DNA of 64,000 nt, from assembly GCF_015277675.1 (NCBI RefSeq), contig NZ_JADHEC010000001.1, positions 1 to 64,000 of the forward strand, read 5' to 3'. The notes under the pieces were generated by a model. That model saw only the letters and a list, made by a program, of their open reading frames with translations. It was not told the DNA's origin and did no database searches. Positions 1 through 8,269 of this stretch are shown in pieces. Positions within the stretch are counted from its first letter, which is position 1. Each line of letters begins with the position of its first letter. Source of the stretch: Flavobacterium soyangense. GTDB lineage: Bacteria > Bacteroidota > Bacteroidia > Flavobacteriales > Flavobacteriaceae. A program made the translations under genes and the position numbers.

Positions 1-1
1 T

Positions 2-3000
2 CCTGTGACTATGACCATTGTCGTGAATCCGATTTTGGCTACTTTCATTCAAGTTTCCCCGATTTGTTCGGGTGCTGTTCTGGCTGATTTGCCTACGACT
101 TCCACCAATGGCGTGACAGGAACCTGGTCGCCGGCTATCGATAACACCGCAACAACCACCTATACGTTTACGCCTACTGCGGGTCAATGTACCGTGACGC
201 CTGCCACGATGACCATTGTCGTGAATCCGATTGTGGCCACTTTCAGCCAAGTTTCCCCGATTTGTTCGGGTGCTGTTCTGGCTGATTTGCCTACGACTTC
301 CACCAATGGCGTGACCGGAACCTGGTCGCCGGCTATCGATAACACCGCAACAACCACTTATACGTTTACGCCTACTGCGGGTCAATGTACCGTGACGCCT
401 GCCACGATGACCATTGTCGTGAATCCGATTGTGGCCACTTTCAGTCCCGTGGCGCCGATTTGTTCGGGTGTTGTTCTGGCTGATTTGCCTACGACTTCCA
501 CCAATGGCGTGACCGGAACCTGGTCGCCGGCTATCGATAACACCGCAACAACCACTTATACGTTTACGCCTACTGCGGGTCAATGTACCGTGACGCCTGC
601 TACGATGACCATTGTCGTGAATCCGATTGTGGCCACTTTCAGTCCCGTGGCGCCGATTTGTTCGGGTGCTGTTCTGGCTGATTTGCCTACGACTTCCACC
701 AATGGCGTGACCGGAACTTGGAGTCCAGCAATAAACAATACTTCCACAACCACTTATACTTTTACCCCTACTGCGGGTCAATGTACCGTGACGCCTGCTA
801 CGATGACCATTGTCGTGAATCCGATTGTGGCCACTTTCAGCCAAGTTTCCCAGATTTGTTCGGGTGCTGTTCTGGCTGATTTGCCTACGACTTCCACCAA
901 TGGCGTGACCGGAACTTGGAGTCCAGCAATAAACAATACTTCCACAACCACTTATACTTTTACCCCTACTGCTGGTCAATGTGCTACAACTCCTGTGACT
1001 ATGACCATTGTCGTGAATCCGATTTTGGCTACTTTCATTCAAGTTTCCCCGATTTGTTCGGGTGCTGTTCTGGCTGATTTGCCTACGACTTCCACCAATG
1101 GCGTGACAGGAACCTGGTCGCCGGCTATCGATAACACCGCAACAACCACCTATACGTTTACGCCTACTGCGGGTCAATGTACCGTGACGCCTGCTACGAT
1201 GACCATTGTCGTGAATCCGATTGTGGCCACTTTTATTCCCGTGAATCCGATTTGTTCGGGTGCTGTTCTGGCTGATTTGCCTACAACTTCCACCAATGGT
1301 GTGACAGGAACCTGGTCGCCGGCTATCGATAACACTGCCACAACCACTTATACGTTTACCCCTACTGCGGGTCAATGTACCGTGACGCCTGCCACGATGA
1401 CCATTGTCGTGAATCCGATTGTGGCCACTTTCAATCCCGTGGCGCCGATTTGTTCGGGTGCTGTTCTGGCTGATTTGCCTACGACTTCCACCAATGGTGT
1501 GACTGGAACCTGGTCGCCGGCTATCGATAACACCGCAACAACCACTTATACGTTTACGCCTACTGCGGGTCAATGTACCGTGACGCCTGCTACGATGACC
1601 ATTGTCGTGAATCCGATTGTGGCCACTTTCAGCCAAGTTTCCCCGATTTGTTCGGGTGCTGTTCTGGCTGATTTGCCTACGACTTCCACCAATGGCGTGA
1701 CCGGAACCTGGTCGCCGGCTATCGATAACACCGCCACAACCACTTATACGTTTACGCCTACTGCGGGTCAATGTACCGTGACGCCTGCTACGATGACCAT
1801 TGTTGTGAATCCGATTGTGGCCACTTTCAGCCAAGTTTCCCCGATTTGCTCGGGCGCTGTTCTGGCTGATTTGCCTACGACTTCCACCAATGGCGTGACC
1901 GGAACCTGGTCGCCGGCTATCGATAACACCGCAACAACCACTTATACGTTTACGCCTACTGCGGGTCAATGTACCGTGACGCCTGCTACGATGACTATTG
2001 TCGTGAATCCGATTGTGGCCACTTTCAGTCCCGTGGCGCCGATTTGTTCGGGTGTTGTTCTGGCTGATTTGCCTACGACTTCCACCAATGGCGTGACCGG
2101 AACTTGGAGTCCAGCAATAAACAATACTTCCACAACCACTTATACTTTTACCCCTACTGCGGGTCAATGTACCGTGACGCCTGCTACGATGACCATTGTC
2201 GTGAATCCGATTGTGGCCACTTTCAGCCAAGTTTCCCCGATTTGTTCGGGCGCTGTTCTGGCTGATTTGCCTACGACTTCCACCAATGGCGTGACTGGAA
2301 CCTGGTCGCCGGCTATCGATAACACCGCAACAACCACTTATACGTTTACGCCTACTGCGGGTCAATGTACCGTGACGCCTGCTACGATGACCATTGTCGT
2401 GAATCCGATTGTGGCCACTTTCAGCCAAGTTTCCCCGATTTGTTCGGGTGCTGTTCTGGCTGATTTGCCTACGACTTCCACCAATGGCGTGACCGGAACC
2501 TGGTCGCCGGCTATCGATAACACCGCAACAACCACTTATACGTTTACGCCTACTGCGGGTCAATGTACCGTGACGCCTGCCACGATGACCATTGTCGTGA
2601 ATCCGATTGTTACACCAACTTTTACTGCAATTGCTCCTATTTGTTCGGGTTCGGTAAGTCCTGTTTTGCCTAATACATCAAATAATTTAATCACCGGAAC
2701 TTGGAATCCTGCAACTGTGAGTAATATTGCTACGGCTACTTATACTTTTACACCAACTGCGGGTCAGTGTGCTTTAACGACTACTATAGTTGTAACAATA
2801 ACTCCAAAAACTGTTTCCTTATTTAATCCAATAGCTGATGTTTGTTATGGTTCTACCGCACCAAGTTTGCCTAGTTCTTCTACTAACGGAATTACCGGGA
2901 CTTGGAATCCTGCAACTGTGAGCAATACGACTTCCACAACTTATACTTTCACACCAACTGCTGGTATTTGTGCTACAACTGCGACATTAACCATAAATGT

Positions 3001-4090
3001 AAACACAATTATACCAATATTTAATGCCGTTGCTCCAATTTGCGCTAACGCAACAGCACCAATATTATCATCACCATCAACAAACGGAATAACTGGAATC
3101 TGGAATCCAGCTACAGTTAGTAATACCGTTTCTGGAACTTATACTTTTACTCCTGATGCTGGTCAATGCGCAACAATAATAACTTTAAACGTAGCCGTTA
3201 ATCCAATACTTACTCCAAGTTTTACTCAAATTACTCCAATTTGTTTCGGCACTTTACCCCCTGTTTTACAACTTACATCAAACAATGGAATTACCGGAAC
3301 TTGGAATCCTGCCGTTGTGAGTAATACAACTTCTGGTGTATATAATTTTACTCCAAATGTTGGAGAATGTGCAATAGCAACTACTTTGAATGTAACGGTT
3401 AATCCAACTATCACTCCAACTTTTATAGCAATTGATCCAATTTGCTCAGGTTCGGTAATTCCGGTTTTACCTAAAACATCAACTAATTCAATAACTGGAA
3501 CTTGGAATCCAGCAATTGTGAGTAATACTGCTTCCGGCACCTATACTTTTACTCCAACAGCCGGTCAATGTGCATTAACAACAACTTTGAATGCCATTGT
3601 TTATCCTTCTCCAACAGAACTTACTTTAAAAACAACGGATGTTATCAATGAAAGACCAGATGGAATAATTGAAATTGTTAGTGTAACAAGCGGTTTAAGT
3701 CCCTATCAATACAGCATAAATAATAGTTCTTTTACTACGAATACGACCTATAGCAATCTTTCTCCAGGAAATTATACAGTTACAGTAAAAGACTCTAATG
3801 GTTGCGAATTTAGTAAAGTAACTACCATTAGTTCTATTTGTCTCTTTCCAAATGCAATTTCACCAAATAACGATAGTTATAACGACACCTTTAACCTTAA
3901 AGGCTGTGGCGTTTCTAAACTCCAATTATTTAACAGATATGGAAGGGAAGTAAAAAATTATACAAATTATTCCGACCAATGGGATGGAACTAATAGCAAA
4001 GGAGAAAATCTTCCTGATGGCACTTATTTTTATGTTGCCGAAATAGCCGATGGAACTTCAAAATCCGGCTGGGTATTTATAGCTCGCTAG
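2..4090 (+). CDS. Repeat-rich surface adhesin with gliding-motility-type (T9SS type B) C-terminus, 5'-truncated by window edge
   Basis: The reading frame is open from the first bases, so the N-terminus and signal peptide lie outside the window. The visible 1,361 residues hold thirteen nearly identical 66-residue units (roughly residues 1-869), each with an ICSG motif near the start and a TYTFTPTAGQC motif near the end. Five diverged copies of the same Ig-like fold follow (about 870-1200). Next is a SprB-like segment (about 1201-1279) with YQYSINN and NYTVTVKDSNGC motifs. The last ~80 residues match the CHU_C / gliding-motility C-terminal domain: FPNAISPNNDSYNDTF, then LFNRYGREV, WDGT and PDGTYFYV. 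Proteins with this ending are exported by T9SS and remain on or leave the cell surface. Two conserved Cys per unit could form disulphides. Adhesion or gliding substrate is an inference; the ligand is unknown. Confidence 0.9.
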   Translation, partial: PVTMTIVVNPILATFIQVSPICSGAVLADLPTTSTNGVTGTWSPAIDNTATTTYTFTPTAGQCTVTPATMTIVVNPIVATFSQVSPICSGAVLADLPTTSTNGVTGTWSPAIDNTATTTYTFTPTAGQCTVTPATMTIVVNPIVATFSPVAPICSGVVLADLPTTSTNGVTGTWSPAIDNTATTTYTFTPTAGQCTVTPATMTIVVNPIVATFSPVAPICSGAVLADLPTTSTNGVTGTWSPAINNTSTTTYTFTPTAGQCTVTPATMTIVVNPIVATFSQVSQICSGAVLADLPTTSTNGVTGTWSPAINNTSTTTYTFTPTAGQCATTPVTMTIVVNPILATFIQVSPICSGAVLADLPTTSTNGVTGTWSPAIDNTATTTYTFTPTAGQCTVTPATMTIVVNPIVATFIPVNPICSGAVLADLPTTSTNGVTGTWSPAIDNTATTTYTFTPTAGQCTVTPATMTIVVNPIVATFNPVAPICSGAVLADLPTTSTNGVTGTWSPAIDNTATTTYTFTPTAGQCTVTPATMTIVVNPIVATFSQVSPICSGAVLADLPTTSTNGVTGTWSPAIDNTATTTYTFTPTAGQCTVTPATMTIVVNPIVATFSQVSPICSGAVLADLPTTSTNGVTGTWSPAIDNTATTTYTFTPTAGQCTVTPATMTIVVNPIVATFSPVAPICSGVVLADLPTTSTNGVTGTWSPAINNTSTTTYTFTPTAGQCTVTPATMTIVVNPIVATFSQVSPICSGAVLADLPTTSTNGVTGTWSPAIDNTATTTYTFTPTAGQCTVTPATMTIVVNPIVATFSQVSPICSGAVLADLPTTSTNGVTGTWSPAIDNTATTTYTFTPTAGQCTVTPATMTIVVNPIVTPTFTAIAPICSGSVSPVLPNTSNNLITGTWNPATVSNIATATYTFTPTAGQCALTTTIVVTITPKTVSLFNPIADVCYGSTAPSLPSSSTNGITGTWNPATVSNTTSTTYTFTPTAGICATTATLTINVNTIIPIFNAVAPICANATAPILSSPSTNGITGIWNPATVSNTVSGTYTFTPDAGQCATIITLNVAVNPILTPSFTQITPICFGTLPPVLQLTSNNGITGTWNPAVVSNTTSGVYNFTPNVGECAIATTLNVTVNPTITPTFIAIDPICSGSVIPVLPKTSTNSITGTWNPAIVSNTASGTYTFTPTAGQCALTTTLNAIVYPSPTELTLKTTDVINERPDGIIEIVSVTSGLSPYQYSINNSSFTTNTTYSNLSPGNYTVTVKDSNGCEFSKVTTISSICLFPNAISPNNDSYNDTFNLKGCGVSKLQLFNRYGREVKNYTNYSDQWDGTNSKGENLPDGTYFYVAEIADGTSKSGWVFIAR
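13..2586 (+). repeat. Tandem array of 13 near-identical 198-bp units
   Basis: The motif gaccattgtcgtgaatccga recurs every 198 bp from 13 to 2587. Units differ by a few positions only, mainly in a short variable stretch after NPIV (FSQVSP, FSPVAP, FIPVNP, FNPVAP) and in a WSPAIDNTA versus WSPAINNTS block. The unit starting at 1 and the one starting at 991 share the same unusual variants over about 200 bases, suggesting multi-unit duplication. The array is visibly richer in G+C than the diverged units after 2610. Confidence 0.95.
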
Positions 4091-4134
4091 TTTAAAACAG
4101 AAAAAGCTCCAATTGGAGCTTTTTCTGTTTTAAA
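4091..4134. terminator. Bidirectional intrinsic terminator, perfect 44-bp palindrome
   Basis: The arm tttaaaacagaaaaagctcc and its exact complement flank the central aatt. The palindrome starts right after the adhesin stop codon and lies 13 bp before the stop of convergent tspO. Its A- and T-rich outer arms suit termination in both directions. Confidence 0.85.
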
Positions 4135-4147
4135 TATCTTTAGAAAA

Positions 4148-4624
4148 TTAACGGTTTAGCCACCAAATACTGGCATTTAAAACCGTTGCGAAACTTACCC
4201 AAAGCAAATACGGAATAAATAAATACCCTGCTATTTTATTGATTTTAGCAAATTTAGTATAGGTTTCAAAAATCATTAGCCAAAGAATGACAATTTCCAG
4301 ACCGGCCAACATTGGGTTTTTCAAACCAAAAAACAAAAACGACCACAAAGCATTTAAAGCCAGTTGAACCGCAAAGAAAACCAAAGCGTTTCTAGCCGCT
4401 TCTTTTTCGTACTCCATTCGATTCCATACCAATCCAGCTGCGACCCCCATCATCACATAAAGCATACTCCAAACGGGTGCAAAAATCCAATTTGGCGGGT
4501 TAAAACTAGGCTTGACCAATGTTGGATACCAAGTTATAATCGCCGAACGGGTAACTATTCCAGAAAAATATCCTATCACCAAGCAAGTGACAACCACAAC
4601 TAAAATTTTAGAAATTTTGTTCAT
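4148..4624 (-). CDS. tspO: TspO/MBR family membrane protein
   Basis: The 158-residue product has about five hydrophobic segments, matching the usual ~160-residue length of the translocator protein family. Visible family features are the WYPTLVKPSFNPPNWIFAPVW stretch (around residues 31-51) and the LNALWSFLFFG motif in the middle. The family binds porphyrins and other tetrapyrroles and is linked to stress or photo-oxidative regulation, but the role here is not shown by context. I chose the ATG at 4624 over an upstream in-frame start at 4696, because the extension would add 24 atypical residues and would start upstream of the likely promoter at 4639-4646. It is convergent with the adhesin and divergent from mvaD. 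Confidence 0.9.
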   Translation of the reverse strand: MNKISKILVVVVTCLVIGYFSGIVTRSAIITWYPTLVKPSFNPPNWIFAPVWSMLYVMMGVAAGLVWNRMEYEKEAARNALVFFAVQLALNALWSFLFFGLKNPMLAGLEIVILWLMIFETYTKFAKINKIAGYLFIPYLLWVSFATVLNASIWWLNR

Positions 4625-4638
4625 AATGTGTTTTTTTA

Positions 4639-4646
4639 CAAAATTA
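4639..4646 (-). promoter_or_regulatory. -7 element (TAATTTTG) for tspO
   Basis: On the minus strand TAATTTTG fits the Bacteroidota -7 consensus TAnnTTTG and lies 14 bp before the chosen tspO ATG. Confidence 0.5.
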
Positions 4647-4702
4647 GTCAAAACTTTGACCGATTCAACAAATAAACAAATCAAGGTATAAACCAAAAAA
4701 AG

Positions 4703-4710
4703 TATCTTTG
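4703..4710 (+). promoter_or_regulatory. -7 element (TATCTTTG) for mvaD
   Basis: TATCTTTG matches the Bacteroidota -7 consensus and ends 17 bp before the mvaD ATG, predicting a very short leader. Confidence 0.65.
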
Positions 4711-4727
4711 CATAAATTATACAATTG

Positions 4728-5810
4728 ATGGTTTCAGCAAATGATTTTATTCCTACTCATTATTCTCATTCCATAGAGAATGGAAATTTCTCATGGAGTT
4801 CGCCCAGTAATATTGCTTTGGTGAAATATTGGGGAAAAAAGGAAAGCCAGATTCCAGCCAATCCATCGGTGAGTTTTACGTTGAATAATTGTAAAACGAT
4901 TACCAAATTGGCTTTCGCCAAAAAAATAAATACTGGAAATTTTTCTTTTAATTTACTTTTTGAAGGAAAACCAAAAGAAGATTTCAAACCAAAAATCCAA
5001 AAATTTCTGGAGCGAATTGAAATCTATTTACCTTTCTTAAAAGACTATCATTTTACGATTAACACGGAAAATACCTTTCCGCACAGTTCCGGAATTGCCT
5101 CATCGGCATCGGGGATGGCTGCTTTGGCAATGAACTTGATGAGTTTGGAAAAAGCATTAAATCCGGAAATGACCGAAGATTACTTTTATCAAAAAGCCTC
5201 TTTCTTGGCTCGTTTGGGTTCAGGAAGTGCCTGTCGTAGCATAAAAGGAAAAGTTGTCGTTTGGGGAAATCACAAAAACATTCAAGGAAGTTCCGAATTA
5301 TTTGGCGTTGAATTTCCAAATGCAATTCACGAGAATTTCAAGAATTTTCAGGACACCATTTTATTGGTTGACAAAGGCACGAAACAAGTTTCAAGTTCCC
5401 TCGGACATAATTTAATGAACGGACATCCTTTTGCCGAAAGGCGATTTGAACAAGCACACGAAAACTTGGACAAATTAATCAGCATATTCGAAAGCGGAAA
5501 TCTAGAGGAATTCATCACCATTGTCGAAAGCGAAGCCTTGACTTTGCACGCGATGATGATGACTTCTATTCCTTATTTTATTTTAATGAAACCCAATACA
5601 CTTGAAATTATTAATGCCATTTGGAAGTTCCGAAACGAAACAAAAATACCGGTTTGTTTCACTCTCGATGCCGGCGCCAATGTTCACGTTTTATACCCGC
5701 AAAATGTAAAAGTAAACGTTTTGCAATTTATTAAGGACGAATTAGTTGGCTATTGTCAAAATGGTCAGTACATTTGTGACGAAATTGGAATGGGTTCAAT
5801 TGATAATTGA
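4728..5810 (+). CDS. mvaD: Diphosphomevalonate decarboxylase
   Basis: This enzyme converts mevalonate diphosphate to isopentenyl diphosphate with ATP, the last step of the mevalonate pathway. The 360-residue product shows the family signature SPSNIALVKYWGKK near residues 25-38, PSVSFTLN soon after, the GHMP ATP-binding loop PHSSGIASSASG (about 118-129), and a C-terminal CFTLDAGANVHVLYP segment. I use the ATG at 4728; a TTG one codon upstream is possible but less likely. Its last four codons (SIDN) and stop lie inside an AT-rich repeat that flanks the next gene. Mevalonate kinase and a UbiA prenyltransferase follow on the same strand, so this is an isoprenoid cluster. Confidence 0.95.
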   Translation: MVSANDFIPTHYSHSIENGNFSWSSPSNIALVKYWGKKESQIPANPSVSFTLNNCKTITKLAFAKKINTGNFSFNLLFEGKPKEDFKPKIQKFLERIEIYLPFLKDYHFTINTENTFPHSSGIASSASGMAALAMNLMSLEKALNPEMTEDYFYQKASFLARLGSGSACRSIKGKVVVWGNHKNIQGSSELFGVEFPNAIHENFKNFQDTILLVDKGTKQVSSSLGHNLMNGHPFAERRFEQAHENLDKLISIFESGNLEEFITIVESEALTLHAMMMTSIPYFILMKPNTLEIINAIWKFRNETKIPVCFTLDAGANVHVLYPQNVKVNVLQFIKDELVGYCQNGQYICDEIGMGSIDN

Positions 5811-5823
5811 TAATTGGCCATTA
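5797..5823. repeat. Left AT-rich flanking repeat of the S23-like gene
   Basis: AATTGATAATTGATAATTG covers the mvaD stop codon and the stretch up to the S23-like ATG. It is inverted relative to the AATTATCAATT copies after that gene. Confidence 0.7.
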
Positions 5824-6171
5824 ATGGAGAAGAATATTATCAAAGAAAAATCTTTTATTTTTGCAATTGAAATTGTTGGTCTTTATAAAGTTTTAGCAGA
5901 GAGGAAAGAGTTAGTTTTATCAAAACAATTATTACGTTCAGGAACATCTATTGGCGCAAATGTTAGAGAAGCCGAACACGCTCAAAGTAAGGCAGATTTT
6001 ATTCATAAACTATCTATTTCATTAAAAGAAGCCAATGAAACAGAATATTGGTTAGATTTATTGTTTGAAACAAAATATCTTACGGAAGAAGAATTTCAAA
6101 GTATAAAATATAAAATAGTAGAATTATTAAAATTATTGACAAGTATAATTAATACTTCTAAAAACAAATAA
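5824..6171 (+). CDS. Four-helix-bundle protein (S23 / 23S rRNA intervening-sequence protein family)
   Basis: The 115-residue, mostly helical product carries the family hallmark LLRSGTSIGANVREAEHAQS (about residues 40-59), followed by FIHKLSISLKEANETEYWLDLL. Members were first noticed as ORFs in 23S rRNA intervening sequences; related proteins include the Avd subunit of diversity-generating retroelements. The molecular role of stand-alone copies is not known. I chose the ATG at 5824; an upstream in-frame start at 5746 would overlap mvaD and lacks family similarity. The gene splits the mevalonate genes and sits between inverted AT-rich repeats (5797-5823 and 6169-6220), which suggests insertion as a mobile cassette. 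No reverse transcriptase or variable repeat lies nearby. Confidence 0.85.
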   Translation: MEKNIIKEKSFIFAIEIVGLYKVLAERKELVLSKQLLRSGTSIGANVREAEHAQSKADFIHKLSISLKEANETEYWLDLLFETKYLTEEEFQSIKYKIVELLKLLTSIINTSKNK

Positions 6172-6220
6172 TTATCAATTACGAATTATCAATTGTTAAC
6201 TGTTAATTATCAATTAATTT
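6169..6220. repeat. Right AT-rich flanking repeat of the S23-like gene
   Basis: AATTATCAATT occurs three times in slightly varied form between the stop codon of the S23-like gene and the ATG of the mevalonate kinase gene. It is the inverse of the left flank at 5797-5823. Confidence 0.7.
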
Positions 6221-7159
6221 ATGAAAGGACCATTATTTTACTCAAAAATATTACTTTTTGGAGAATACGGAATTATTCGTGACTCAAAAGGGTTGTCTAT
6301 TCCTTATAATTTTTACAATGGCGCTCTGAAACGAGAAGAAAATCCATCAGTAGAAGCCATAAAATCCAACGAAAATTTAAAGCGTTTTGTTTCTTACTTA
6401 GAAACCTTACAAAGCGAACAACCTGAATTAGTTACTTTCGATTTAGCCACTCTAAAAAACGATGTCAAAACCGGAATGTTCTTTGATTCCAGTATTCCGC
6501 AGGGTTATGGTGTGGGAAGCAGCGGCGCATTGGTTGCAGCTATTTACGATAAATATGCCCAAAATAAAATCACGGTTCTGGAGAATTTGACTCGTGAAAA
6601 ACTGTTGCAATTAAAAACTATTTTCTCCCAAATGGAATCGTTTTTTCACGGAAAAAGTTCCGGTTTGGATCCTTTAAACAGTTATTTGAGCATTCCTATT
6701 TTAATCAATTCTAAAGATAATATTGAGGCAACCGGAATTCCAACCCAAAGTTTAGAGGGAAACGGTGCCGTATTTTTGTTAGATTCAGGAATTGTGGGCG
6801 AAACCGCTCCGATGGTGAATATTTTTATGGAAAAATTGAAAGACCAAGGTTTCAGAAAAATGTTGAAAGAACAATTCATCAAACATACTGACGCCTGTGT
6901 CGAAAATTTCTTGGGTGGCGATATGAAATCCTTGTTTGCCAACACCAAAAAATTATCAAAAGTCGTTTTGAACAACTTTAAACCAATGATTCCGGAACAA
7001 TTTCACGGAATTTGGCAAAAAGGAATTGACACTAACGATTACTACCTAAAACTTTGTGGTTCAGGTGGCGGCGGCTATATTCTAGGTTTTACTCAAGACC
7101 TTGAAAAAGCAAGAATTTCTTTAAAAGACTATAAACTAGAAGTCGTTTATCAATTCTAA
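6221..7159 (+). CDS. Mevalonate kinase (GHMP kinase family)
   Basis: The 312-residue product has the GHMP kinase layout: an N-terminal KILLFGEYGII strand-turn (residues ~7-17), the ATP-binding loop IPQGYGVGSSGALVAA (~94-109), and the C-terminal glycine-rich LCGSGGGGYILGF (~283-295). Its position between mvaD and a UbiA prenyltransferase supports phosphorylation of mevalonate. Another GHMP activity, such as phosphomevalonate kinase, cannot be excluded from sequence alone. The start ATG lies directly after the AT-rich repeat. The next gene begins two bases after the stop, so the two are co-transcribed. Confidence 0.85.
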   Translation: MKGPLFYSKILLFGEYGIIRDSKGLSIPYNFYNGALKREENPSVEAIKSNENLKRFVSYLETLQSEQPELVTFDLATLKNDVKTGMFFDSSIPQGYGVGSSGALVAAIYDKYAQNKITVLENLTREKLLQLKTIFSQMESFFHGKSSGLDPLNSYLSIPILINSKDNIEATGIPTQSLEGNGAVFLLDSGIVGETAPMVNIFMEKLKDQGFRKMLKEQFIKHTDACVENFLGGDMKSLFANTKKLSKVVLNNFKPMIPEQFHGIWQKGIDTNDYYLKLCGSGGGGYILGFTQDLEKARISLKDYKLEVVYQF

Positions 7160-7161
7160 AA

Positions 7162-8082
7162 ATGCTAAGCAGACAGCACAAACTTTTAGTAATGAAATTT
7201 GTCAGTTTGTTCTCTGTCATTAGAGGTTATAACATTCCTATAATTGTTATCGCTCAATATCTTTCGGCAATATTTATCATTGCACCCGAAAAAAGAGCAC
7301 TATCCATCTTACTCGATTTCAACTTGTTTATCATTGTTTTTGCTTCTTCCTTGACAATTGCATCAGGTTATATTATCAATAATTTTTACGATAGTAAGAA
7401 AGATTTAATCAATCGTCCCAATAAGTCAATGCTCGACCGATTGGTTAGTCAAAACACAAAACTAAATGTCTATTTTGCCCTCAATTTTATTGTCGTTTTT
7501 TTAGCAATTTTTGTTTCATGGCGTGCATTTGTATATTTTTCAGTTTACATTTTCCTGATTTGGTATTATTCACATCGAATTAAAAAATTCCCTATAATCG
7601 GGAATCTGACTTCGGCATTTCTGTCTGTTTTGCCATTTTTTGCCATTTTTTTATATTACAAAAATCTATATGAGGTTATTTTGGGGCACGCAGCTTTCTT
7701 ATTTTTATTGTTGCTGATTCGTGAAATGATAAAAGATCTGGAAAACATCAAAGGCGACTTGGCAAATGATTACAAAACTATTCCCATTATTTATGGCGAA
7801 CCTGTTTCGAAAAAAATAATTACCGTTTTGACAATCGCAACAATAATTCCGGTGTATGTTCTAATTGAAATTTTCGACGTAGGCTATATGGACATGTATT
7901 TTTATTTCTGCCTGATAATTCTGATTTTTTTCTTGCTGCGCCTTTGGAAATCGAACACAAAAGAACAATATTTATTACTTCATAATGTGTTGAAATTCCT
8001 TATTGTGGCAGGAGTTTTTAGCATTATCCTCATCAATCCAAGCGTATTGTGGCACGGAGAAAAATTGCTGCGTTCTATCTAA
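7162..8082 (+). CDS. UbiA-family prenyltransferase, probably geranylgeranylglycerol-phosphate geranylgeranyltransferase type
   Basis: This 306-residue membrane protein has about eight to nine hydrophobic helices. The two Asp-rich prenyl-diphosphate/Mg2+ motifs are visible: NNFYDSKKDLINRP (about residues 73-86) and DLENIKGDLANDY (about 192-204). UbiA enzymes transfer a prenyl chain to an aromatic or glycerol-phosphate acceptor in the membrane. Flavobacterial proteins of this kind are usually annotated as GGGP geranylgeranyltransferases, but the acceptor is not provable here. It starts two bases after the mevalonate kinase stop, which couples prenyl-precursor supply with prenyl transfer. Confidence 0.8.
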   Translation: MLSRQHKLLVMKFVSLFSVIRGYNIPIIVIAQYLSAIFIIAPEKRALSILLDFNLFIIVFASSLTIASGYIINNFYDSKKDLINRPNKSMLDRLVSQNTKLNVYFALNFIVVFLAIFVSWRAFVYFSVYIFLIWYYSHRIKKFPIIGNLTSAFLSVLPFFAIFLYYKNLYEVILGHAAFLFLLLLIREMIKDLENIKGDLANDYKTIPIIYGEPVSKKIITVLTIATIIPVYVLIEIFDVGYMDMYFYFCLIILIFFLLRLWKSNTKEQYLLLHNVLKFLIVAGVFSIILINPSVLWHGEKLLRSI

Positions 8083-8089
8083 TATTTTG

Positions 8090-8165
8090 GGAGCTATTTC
8101 CCGCTGTTCACTATATCTCTTGTGGCGAACCCCGCCACAAGAGGATGCCGTTTCCATCAGGGCTA
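8090..8165. repeat. Dispersed hairpin element, copy A
   Basis: The ends GGAGCTATTTCCCGCT and TTTCCATCAGGGCTA match copies B (15472-15551) and C (28505-28573). The centre holds an 11-bp stem, ctcttgtggcg (8117-8127) with cgccacaagag (8133-8143), whose sequence differs from that of the other copies. Confidence 0.7.
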
Positions 8166-8210
8166 CGAAACCGTAATCCAAAAACAATCAACTATTAAGC
8201 AATAAAAAAC

Positions 8211-8218
8211 TATCTTTG
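8211..8218 (+). promoter_or_regulatory. -7 element (TATCTTTG) for rluB
   Basis: TATCTTTG fits TAnnTTTG and gives a leader of roughly 45 nt before the rluB ATG at 8270. Confidence 0.6.
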
Positions 8219-8269
8219 CAGACTCGAAGCCATTAAAGGCCGAACTGACCAAGTAAATTATAGAATATT

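Noticed and set aside
13..2586. Tandem array considered as a CRISPR or satellite
   Set aside because: Units are 198 bp with no unique spacers, and they form one continuous reading frame with a secretion domain at the end.
3226..3540. Minus-strand open frame of about 100 codons opposite the adhesin's diverged repeats
   Set aside because: It is a complement shadow of repeat codons with no promoter and no family resemblance; the plus-strand protein is clear.
4625..4696. N-terminal extension of TspO from 4696
   Set aside because: It would start upstream of the likely promoter, adds residues not seen in the family, and nearly reaches the mvaD promoter.
5746..5823. Longer S23-like protein starting inside mvaD
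   Set aside because: The added residues come from mvaD codons in another frame and the AT repeat; the family start fits the ATG at 5824.
5797..6220. S23-like gene as part of a diversity-generating retroelement (Avd role)
   Set aside because: No reverse transcriptase, template repeat or variable-repeat target is visible nearby.
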